Program-made: the position numbers and the translations under genes
Source: CAYTRP01 sp964625145
GTDB lineage: Bacteria > Sumerlaeota > Sumerlaeia > SLMS01 > JAHLLQ01
Length of the DNA stretch: 12,143 nt
NCBI GenBank assembly: GCA_964625145.1
Contig: CAZVAQ010000103.1
Span: forward strand, 1 to 12,143
Direction of reading: 5' to 3'
Notes under the pieces: generated by a model
Seen by the model: the letters and a program-made list of their open reading frames with translations, nothing else
What the model was told of the DNA's origin: nothing
Databases searched by the model: none
Shown here: in pieces, positions 7,357-12,143 of the stretch
Layout of the letters: each line of letters opens with the position of its first letter
How positions within the stretch are numbered: position 1 is the first letter of the stretch

Positions 7357-7371
7357 GGAGCCCAAGGCTCC
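7357..7371. promoter_or_regulatory. Leader hairpin ahead of the large lipoprotein gene
   Basis: GGAGCC-CAA-GGCTCC is a perfect 6-bp stem with a 3-base loop. It lies 28 bases upstream of the lipoprotein ATG and 14 bases from its ribosome-binding GGAGG. TGATCAGG (7351-7358) overlaps it and matches the core of the palindromes at 3379 and 8104. It is possibly an operator or a translation-affecting leader structure. The rest of the 197-base gap (7330-7526) shows no gene and no convincing promoter. Confidence 0.3.
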
Positions 7372-7526
7372 AGAAATGAATCGGGTTTCTAATCTGCAAC
7401 CACGGCATTCCCCCCGACATGGGAAAGACGGGGCAACGAAGAACTGCACACAGCGACCACCCCCAAAAACACCCCCAACTTCAATCCTGCCAAAGCAACG
7501 CCCCCGAATGCCAACCGGCCCCAAGC

Positions 7527-8030
7527 TTACATCTGCGTCAGGTAGTACCACACTCCCGCGCCTAGCAAGGCCACGATCACGACGCCGATGGCATATTTCC
7601 TCGCTCCGCCGCCGTCGGCGGACTTCTTCACGCCAGCCTTCTTCGGGGCCTTGGGGGTGTATCCCTCGGCCAAGAAGGCCAGCGCTCCCGACGTGTGGCT
7701 CATCATGATGAAGGCCTTGTGCCAGTCCTTCAGCAACTGGCGCTTGTCGGCCATCGGCAGGCCCTGGACGTGGTTGACCGAGACGCACTTGCCCAGCAGG
7801 TCGCGCACGATCTTGTCGCCATAGTCCAGCTTCGTCTCCCCCAGGCGTTCGCTCAACGCGCGAATGCTGCGAGTCACGTCACTCTTGATCTCGAGGAAGT
7901 GCGACTCGTCATCGATGGGGATTTCGCCTTCTTCAAAGCCCTTCATCAGGTACGACTTCAACGTCACCCACTTCTCCAGCACACTCTGGACGAGTGAGAC
8001 GTTTTCGGCGGTTCCTATCTGGTTCTTCAT
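7527..8030 (-). CDS. Uncharacterised tail-anchored protein, paralogue of the 137-residue protein
   Basis: Protein of 167 residues in three parts: a soluble helical-looking domain (about 10-120), a Lys/Gly/Ala-rich linker (125-144), and a C-terminal membrane helix (about 145-164, KYAIGVVIVALLGAGVWYYL) with only three residues after it. With no N-terminal signal, the main domain should stay in the cytoplasm, held at the inner membrane as a tail-anchored protein. The soluble domain matches the 137-residue protein at 3482-3895, including KI (73-74), VS (83-84), LP (91-92), DWH (102-104) and FI (107-108). GGAAAG lies about 8 bases upstream of the ATG. It is placed between a secreted-protein gene and the giant lipoprotein gene on the same strand. 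No named family is recognised, so the role is unknown beyond a likely membrane-linked partner. Confidence 0.88.
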   Translation of the reverse strand: MKNQIGTAENVSLVQSVLEKWVTLKSYLMKGFEEGEIPIDDESHFLEIKSDVTRSIRALSERLGETKLDYGDKIVRDLLGKCVSVNHVQGLPMADKRQLLKDWHKAFIMMSHTSGALAFLAEGYTPKAPKKAGVKKSADGGGARKYAIGVVIVALLGAGVWYYLTQM

Positions 8031-8103
8031 GCGGTCGACTTTCCAGGTGTGGAAAACTGGTCAGGCATCGGCTGCGCACCCGGTGGGCGGCTGAAGGTTC
8101 GCT

Positions 8104-8115
8104 CCCTGATCAGGG
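8104..8115. promoter_or_regulatory. 12-bp palindrome CCCTGATCAGGG, second copy
   Basis: An exact repeat of the core of the palindrome upstream of glmU (3380-3391). This copy overlaps the stop codon of the 350-residue secreted protein gene and lies 74 bases upstream of the 167-residue gene start. By chance, a given 12-mer is expected far less than once in a window this size. It may be a shared regulatory site; overlap with coding sequence weakens the case. Confidence 0.35.
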
Positions 8116-9162
8116 GCGACCACCTGCTGCATCCCCACCGCTGCTGGCGCTGCCGCCACCGCTACCACCACTGGACCGTCCGCCGCCGCTACTGCCGCCA
8201 GTAAGCGACTGCCGGTACTGCTCGAACTCGGCCGCCGTGAAAGGCCCGGAAACGGGCGGGCGGAAATTCGGAGGAAGTGGCGTCTCAGGCAGGGCAGGCG
8301 GCGGAGGGACATACGCCTCCCGGAATTCCCAGTTCATCGGATCCGGATCATCCGGATTGATGCGGAACCGGTTGAGGAACTGTGGCGCCCAATCCATCAA
8401 CTTCTCATCGCGCTGCGCCTCCAGATCGATCACCTGGGGCAGGTTCGACAGCGCATCGGTGCTGGCCACCCGAATCTCAAAGAAGAACTGCTCCGGCGCG
8501 AGGGACTCGGAGATCTCCAATGCCCGCACCATGCGGGTCTTCACCAAGGCCGCCTCCGGCGCGATCAAGTCGTTGCGCACGGTGACATTGCTCCAGATGC
8601 CGTCGCCTTCAAGGAAATCCCCACCTTGGGTGCCGTCATCAAAGTAGTTCTGTTGGACCTGATCGGCCAGAACGGACACCTCCACGGCATCCTGCAGCAA
8701 CTGGCCCGTCAGCGGGCAGATGATGCGCTCGCCATAGTAGGCAGTGACGGTCGGGGGCGGACGGTACGCCTGGGGCTGTTGGGGCCCAAATCCGGGACCG
8801 GCGGGGCCAAATCCACCCGGGTCAAAGCCACCGGGGCCAAAGCCACCATCGGCAAAGCCGGGCTGACCACCAGCGGCGAATGGATCACCAAAGGCCGGAT
8901 CGCCGGCGAATCCGCCCTGCGACCCAAAGGGGTCGCCCGCTTGAGCGCCGAAAGGATCGCCTTGGGCAACTGCCCGGGCCCGATCAATGCCAAAGGTGCC
9001 GGGGGTGGCACCGCCCATTTGGTTCAACTCGTTCATCGCAGCGGGGTCGGCAAAACCCGTGGCAAAGCCGCCTTGTGCGGCGACCTCGGGTGTGCTCAGC
9101 GCCGCCAAGAGGCCAACGGCCGCGGCCATCGGAATCAGCTGTCCAAAGCGTGCAAACTTCAT
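8110..9162 (-). CDS. Secreted Gly/Phe/Pro-rich protein with a DDGT...GDGI domain
   Basis: Protein of 350 residues, family not recognised. A Sec signal peptide is clear: MKFARFGQLIPMAAAVGLLAAL then a likely cut after VAA (about residue 29). Residues 66-135 are low complexity, with three GDPF units followed by GGFGP/GGFDP-type repeats and a Pro-rich joint. A folded region spans about 138-285. It holds VSVLADQ (162-168), then DDGTQGGD (175-182) and EGDGIWSN (185-192), a pattern found in Ig-like beta-sandwich domains of secreted proteins (DDGTxGD...GDGIYS). The C-terminal 30 residues are Gly/Ser-rich. ATG at 9162 is chosen over ATG at 9210 because the signal peptide starts there and GGGGGA lies 8 bases upstream. 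A TTGACA promoter candidate lies just before it. It is likely periplasmic or extracellular; role unknown. Confidence 0.88.
   Translation of the reverse strand: MKFARFGQLIPMAAAVGLLAALSTPEVAAQGGFATGFADPAAMNELNQMGGATPGTFGIDRARAVAQGDPFGAQAGDPFGSQGGFAGDPAFGDPFAAGGQPGFADGGFGPGGFDPGGFGPAGPGFGPQQPQAYRPPPTVTAYYGERIICPLTGQLLQDAVEVSVLADQVQQNYFDDGTQGGDFLEGDGIWSNVTVRNDLIAPEAALVKTRMVRALEISESLAPEQFFFEIRVASTDALSNLPQVIDLEAQRDEKLMDWAPQFLNRFRINPDDPDPMNWEFREAYVPPPPALPETPLPPNFRPPVSGPFTAAEFEQYRQSLTGGSSGGGRSSGGSGGGSASSGGDAAGGRP
8785..8958 (-). repeat. Low-complexity repeat block in the secreted protein gene
   Basis: This block encodes residues 69-126 of the secreted protein. Short in-frame units recur: GDPF three times, then GGFGP, GGFDP and GGFGP. 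On the plus strand the same block shows as repeated GGCCAAAGCCACC-like units. Such repeats can gain or lose copies by slippage without breaking the frame, so the length may vary between strains. Confidence 0.6.
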
Positions 9163-9212
9163 GGCTGCGATCCCCCGGTTTTCAGTCGTCCGGCCTTCAT
9201 CGCCGGGCATTG

Positions 9213-9243
9213 ATTAGACCTGACTTGGTCCTTCGATTGTCAA
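9213..9243 (-). promoter_or_regulatory. Candidate sigma-70 promoter for the secreted protein gene
   Basis: On the minus strand a perfect -35 hexamer TTGACA (9243-9238) is followed 19 bases later by TCTAAT (9218-9213), a fair -10. The spacer is two bases longer than ideal. Transcription would start near 9205, giving a leader of about 43 bases to the ATG at 9162. It lies in the 122-base gap after the 417-residue gene, one of the few AT-richer places in the window. Confidence 0.4.
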
Positions 9244-9284
9244 TCCTTTTGCCTTCTCCGCCCCGCCGGCCGGAACAACAGGCC

Positions 9285-10538
9285 TCACACACCCAAACTG
9301 AAAGTCCTATCCAATGTCTGCAACTGCTCCTGAAGGGCTGTTGTCACATTCACAATCTCGCGCGACATCGCGTCGAGGGAGCTTTGGATCGGCTTCACCG
9401 CCGGATCGTTCGACCGGCCCACTGCGAGGGCAAGGTCTAATCCCATCTCGTCATAGGTCTTCCGGGCGTCCATGATCGCCATGGTGGCCTCCTTCCCCTC
9501 GCCCGCCATGGCGGCCTCGTACCCGTCCGTCCCAACCAGGATCGCGATGCGGTCGGCGCTCGCGACGATCGTCTGCGCTGCGCTGCGCACCTGATCCCAC
9601 TTCGCGGCGATTTCCCGCCGGGAATCATCTGTCAATTCAAACTCCGCCGGTCCTGCTTCCAGCACGCTTGGCGCCGCCGGGAGGAACACCTCCAGCTTGT
9701 CACTACCCGGAGCAGTCGCACGAGTCTGCCCAGCTCCATTCGTGGCGCTGGTCACCGGCGCGCCCATGGCTCCGGCGATCAGGCGCATCAACCCTTGGTC
9801 CGCGCCCACCTGCTGCGTGAAATTCTGCATTATGGCTTGGCGGTCCATTGCCAGTTGCTCGGTGCGGGCGGATTGGCGCTCGGTTCCACGCACCTCGACG
9901 ATGCGCAGCAACTCCATGCGGCGCTCCAGCTCGGCCCGCGGGAAGCGGTATTTCAGCAAGGCGATTTCGTCCATCCGCCAGTTGTCCACCCGGAATACGT
10001 GGGACTGCGGATAACCCGGCGACTTCAGCACGACCTCTGCCGGGCTCCAGATACGCCCGCTGTAGTTACCCACGAGGAACTCCACCTCCACCATTCCCTC
10101 CTCGGGAAAAGTCCGCCGCACCGGGCGGAACGGATAGAGGAAGGGTGGCGGTTGTTCCCCACGGACGGGCGAAGTGGACGGTCCCACATACACCGCCTCT
10201 GTGGTTGCCTTCAGCGATGTGGCATCGTCATCGGTAGGAACGCGCGGCGGCGGAGCGTCCTGCACACGCGGCGGAGGCGCATCAGCCGGCTTGGCATCGT
10301 TGACGGCCACTTCGCGCGGAGGGGCGGTCGTGCGCGTTGCCCTTTCCTGCGTGCCCCTCTCCCGGGCGGGCGGCGTCACAATTCTGTTCTCTTTGGCCCG
10401 CTCGCCATCGTCCGACATGACCGCCATGACCGCCTTCACCTCGGCGGGTTTCAAGGCAACATACGTCAAGCCAGCGGCGACGGCCGCCAGGTTGAGCAAC
10501 ACAACGAACCAGGCAAGATTGCTGTTCACGGCTGACAC
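9285..10538 (-). CDS. Membrane-anchored protein with Pro-rich linker and possible TonB-like domain
   Basis: Protein of 417 residues. An N-terminal membrane helix (about 8-29, LAWFVVLLNLAAVAAGLTYVAL) is uncleaved-looking, so the body should be periplasmic. Residues 45-130 form a Pro/Arg/Asp-rich linker with repeated DAPPPRV. Residues 134-203 run YPFRPVRRTFPEEGMVEVEF, then GRIWSP, VVLKSPGYP and DEIALLKYRFPRA. This resembles the TonB C-terminal pattern (YP...EGxVxVxFxVxxxGRV...DxxALxxxRxxRFxPA) with a short insertion. The remaining 200 residues are helical and not part of TonB. TonB-like is inference; no metal or catalytic motif is seen. The start is GTG at 10538 with AGAAGG only 4 bases upstream; a second in-frame GTG at 10529 has wider spacing and is an alternative. 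The stop is 122 bases before the next gene. Confidence 0.85.
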   Translation of the reverse strand: MSAVNSNLAWFVVLLNLAAVAAGLTYVALKPAEVKAVMAVMSDDGERAKENRIVTPPARERGTQERATRTTAPPREVAVNDAKPADAPPPRVQDAPPPRVPTDDDATSLKATTEAVYVGPSTSPVRGEQPPPFLYPFRPVRRTFPEEGMVEVEFLVGNYSGRIWSPAEVVLKSPGYPQSHVFRVDNWRMDEIALLKYRFPRAELERRMELLRIVEVRGTERQSARTEQLAMDRQAIMQNFTQQVGADQGLMRLIAGAMGAPVTSATNGAGQTRATAPGSDKLEVFLPAAPSVLEAGPAEFELTDDSRREIAAKWDQVRSAAQTIVASADRIAILVGTDGYEAAMAGEGKEATMAIMDARKTYDEMGLDLALAVGRSNDPAVKPIQSSLDAMSREIVNVTTALQEQLQTLDRTFSLGV

Positions 10539-10558
10539 CGGTCCTTCTGCCCGCGAGT

Positions 10559-10606
10559 GACGTCGGCAAACCGGTGGTGACCAAGAGGACAGTCCCCGCC
10601 GACGTC
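10559..10606. promoter_or_regulatory. 9-bp inverted repeat upstream of the 417-residue gene
   Basis: GACGTCGGC (10559-10567) and its exact complement GCCGACGTC (10598-10606) flank 30 bases, ending 20 bases upstream of the GTG start. The right arm lies in its own 10-bp palindrome CCGACGTCGG (10599-10608). Smaller inverted repeats (GGTGGTGACC, GGACAGTCC) lie between the arms. Either a two-site operator (DNA looping) or a leader RNA stem would fit. Confidence 0.4.
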
Positions 10607-10655
10607 GGGCATGGTTTCAAGGCCATACCTGAACCCGCGATCATCGGACCCGCAA

Positions 10656-10680
10656 GGAGAAAGGGGCCGACAAAGCGGCC
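10656..10680 (-). terminator. Candidate terminator after the receiver-domain gene
   Basis: On the minus strand GGCCG-CTTTGT-CGGCC forms a perfect 5-bp stem followed by CCTTTCTCC, a pyrimidine but not pure T tract. It lies about 34 bases past the stop of the receiver gene. A separate run of six T (10695-10690) lies closer to the stop but without a clear stem. It is a weak candidate for the transcript end. Confidence 0.35.
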
Positions 10681-10713
10681 ATCGGAAGCAAAAAAGGACA
10701 GTGACCTGCGTGG

Positions 10714-11100
10714 TTAGCCGCTGATGCCCGCGGCCGGGTCGAGCTTCTGCGCCACCTCCGCCACAAGGCCCGGAATCGCCGCCACGAAGGTCGAGTTCGG
10801 CATGACCGAATGTGCCCCGGCCGCCCGCGAGGCCCGGATCAGATCCGTCATCACATGACTGCAGAACCCCACCAGGCGCGCCGCCCCGGCTTCCTTCGCC
10901 TGGCGAACCAACTCCACCGTCTCCACACCCGGCAGATCCAGATCCACCAGCACCAGCATGGGCAGTTCGCCATCCCCCAGCGCAGCCCGGAAATCGGCCT
11001 CCGAGGCCACATGGCGCACACCAACCCCATAATGCCGCGCCGCCACATCGATCTTCGAGCGGATCATCAGGTCGGGTGCGAGCGAGAGTATGGCGGACAT
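10714..11100 (-). CDS. Stand-alone degenerate receiver (CheY-like) domain protein
   Basis: Protein of 128 residues, the length of one receiver domain with nothing attached. The centre is receiver-like: LVLVDLDLPG (49-58) places Asp53 where the phospho-acceptor sits, followed by helix VELVRQAKEAG, then strand LVGFCSH (76-82) with Ser81 at the usual Thr/Ser position, and GAHSVMPNSTF (95-105) in place of GAxxxLxKPF. The acidic pair expected after the first strand is replaced by Ala8-Pro9-Asp10, and the conserved Lys is missing. It may therefore not be phosphorylated normally and could act as a protein-binding pseudo-receiver. ATG at 11100 fits the start of the domain fold; no Shine-Dalgarno sequence precedes it (CACCTTCTC), so the mRNA may be leaderless. 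It is divergent from btaA and 175 bases before the 417-residue gene. Confidence 0.82.
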   Translation of the reverse strand: MSAILSLAPDLMIRSKIDVAARHYGVGVRHVASEADFRAALGDGELPMLVLVDLDLPGVETVELVRQAKEAGAARLVGFCSHVMTDLIRASRAAGAHSVMPNSTFVAAIPGLVAEVAQKLDPAAGISG

Positions 11101-11103
11101 GAG

Positions 11104-11149
11104 AAGGTGAACAAGTGGACGAAGTGGACAAATGAGGACGCGGTGGACG
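11104..11149. repeat. Imperfect 9-bp tandem repeat, about five units
   Basis: Units of the form AAGTGGAC(G/A) recur at 11104 (weak), 11113, 11122, 11131 (one extra base) and 11141. On the minus strand they read GTCCACTTC-like. The array lies directly upstream of the receiver gene start and in the divergent region before btaA. I see no gene in it. Copies could be binding sites or simple slippage products. Confidence 0.55.
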
Positions 11150-11323
11150 GATTGCCCACAGCAGCACTGCCGCAATGCTCCACTCTGCCCAGTGCCCCAG
11201 TCAAACCCCAATCCCCTCTTGCGCCATCCCGGCCCCCGCCCCTATCCGAACCGTCCCTTCACGGGCTGTCACTCTCCGGGTGGCCGTAGCCCCCGCCCCC
11301 CAACCGAAAGGTGTCGCACACTG

Positions 11324-12143
11324 ATGGGTCTTCGCCTGTTGGAACGCTACCACGCCGCGTGGTTCAAACTCGTCCACGGCAGCAATCTTGTGTACAACAC
11401 CTGCTGGGAGGACCCGCGGCTGGACCGCGTCGCCCTGGACCTGGGCCCGCGCGACACCATCGTGATGATCACCTCCGCCGGCTGCAACGCGCTGGACTAT
11501 GCCCTCGTGCAGCCCCGCCACATCTTCTGCGTGGACATGAACCCGCGCCAGAACGCGTTGCTGCAACTGAAGCAGGCCGCCATCCGCGAGCTGGACTTTG
11601 AGGACTTCTTCCAGATCTTCGGCCGCGGCAGGCACAAGAACTTCCACGAGATCTACACCGCGCGCCTGCGCCGGCATCTGACGCCCCGCTCGCGCCATTA
11701 CTGGGACCGCCACCAGCGCTACTTCAACGGACGCGGTTGGCGGAACAGCTTCTACTTCGAGGGCACATCCGGCCTGGTCGCGCGGCTGATGAACACGTAC
11801 ATCAACCGCAAGAAGGGCCTGCGCCAGGAGATCGACCTGCTGCTGGAGGCCAAGTCCGTCGAGGAACAGCGCGAGATCTACGACCGCTCACTGCGCCCGT
11901 TCCTGCGCGGCAAGCTCCTCAAGATGCTCCTCGGCCGCGACACCACCATGTCGCTCCTCGGCGTGCCGCGCCAACAGCGCGAGCAGGTCGAGAAGCATTA
12001 CGGCGGCGGCATCGCCGAGTTCATCGAGGATTGCCTCGAGAGCGTCTTTGCCAAGCTGCCCATCCACGACAACTATTTCTGGCGCGTGTACCTGAAGGGC
12101 GAGTACACGGCCGAGTGTTGTCCCGAATACCTCAAGCCCGACA
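11324..12143 (+). CDS. btaA: BtaA-type S-adenosylmethionine:diacylglycerol 3-amino-3-carboxypropyl transferase, 3' end cut by window
   Basis: The first 273 codons of a plus-strand gene that leaves the window open. BtaA moves the 3-amino-3-carboxypropyl group of SAM to diacylglycerol, the first step to the betaine lipid DGTS; a methyltransferase (BtaB) finishes it. Such lipids can replace phospholipids under phosphate limitation. Family (DUF3419) marks seen: YNTCWEDPRLDR (24-35), the SAM-site strand and turn IVMITSAGCNALDY (46-59), and CVDMNPRQNALLQLKQAA (69-86). Later, FYFEGTSGLVA (143-153) and IHDNYFWRVYLKGEY (247-261) also fit. The family is usually near 400 residues, so roughly the last third is missing. 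ATG at 11324 is the only in-frame ATG before the homology; the upstream GAAAGG is weak and 13 bases away. The gene is divergent from the receiver gene. A weak TTGCGC-N18-TATCCG pair at 11219-11248 may be its promoter. Confidence 0.93.
   Translation, partial: MGLRLLERYHAAWFKLVHGSNLVYNTCWEDPRLDRVALDLGPRDTIVMITSAGCNALDYALVQPRHIFCVDMNPRQNALLQLKQAAIRELDFEDFFQIFGRGRHKNFHEIYTARLRRHLTPRSRHYWDRHQRYFNGRGWRNSFYFEGTSGLVARLMNTYINRKKGLRQEIDLLLEAKSVEEQREIYDRSLRPFLRGKLLKMLLGRDTTMSLLGVPRQQREQVEKHYGGGIAEFIEDCLESVFAKLPIHDNYFWRVYLKGEYTAECCPEYLKPD

Noticed and set aside
9163..9210. Upstream ATG for the secreted protein
   Set aside because: It would put 16 polar residues before the signal peptide and would overlap the likely promoter.
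11101..11211. Upstream start adding 37 residues to the receiver protein
   Set aside because: The added Cys-rich stretch reads through the 9-bp repeats and is outside the receiver fold.
11201..11713. A 170-codon minus-strand frame opposite btaA
   Set aside because: The plus strand encodes clear BtaA motifs across the same bases.

Overview
The window is GC-rich bacterial DNA. A lipoprotein signal, a Sec-type signal peptide, a single-pass N-terminally anchored protein and a betaine-lipid enzyme suggest a Gram-negative (diderm) organism. The order glmU-prs-rplY is a widespread housekeeping arrangement (compare gcaD-prs-ctc in Bacillus). Few neighbouring proteins belong to families I recognise, so I suspect an uncultivated or poorly sampled lineage, but I cannot name the phylum from this window.

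Layout. Almost everything lies on the minus strand and is read right to left. Right part (about 11100 down to 8110): a small degenerate receiver-domain protein, a 417-residue membrane-anchored protein with a Pro-rich linker and a possibly TonB-like domain, and a 350-residue secreted protein with low-complexity Gly/Phe/Pro repeats. Middle (8030 down to 3482): a 167-residue tail-anchored protein, a 1070-residue helical-repeat lipoprotein, a 39-residue membrane microprotein and a 137-residue soluble protein. Left (3351 down to 181): glmU, prs and rplY, closed by a strong intrinsic terminator at 108-149. At the far right, on the plus strand and divergent from the receiver gene, is the first 273 codons of a btaA-type gene that runs off the window.

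How the genes may work together. GlmU makes UDP-GlcNAc for peptidoglycan and outer-membrane glycans, Prs makes PRPP for nucleotides, and L25 binds 5S rRNA; this is ordinary core metabolism. The block upstream of it is the unusual part. The 137- and 167-residue proteins are, by my reading, divergent copies of one unnamed domain: they align over about 90 residues with only single-residue shifts and share a [DE]WH-x2-FI motif. They flank the giant lipoprotein. One copy carries its own C-terminal membrane anchor, and the other sits beside a separate 39-residue membrane peptide. This looks like an undescribed envelope-associated module, though its function is unknown.

No tRNA, rRNA, CRISPR array, transposase or integrase was seen. 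No stretch longer than 300 bases lacks a gene. The longest gaps are 1-180 (terminator plus an unexplained folded-looking element), 11101-11323 (9-bp repeats), 7330-7526 and 10539-10713.
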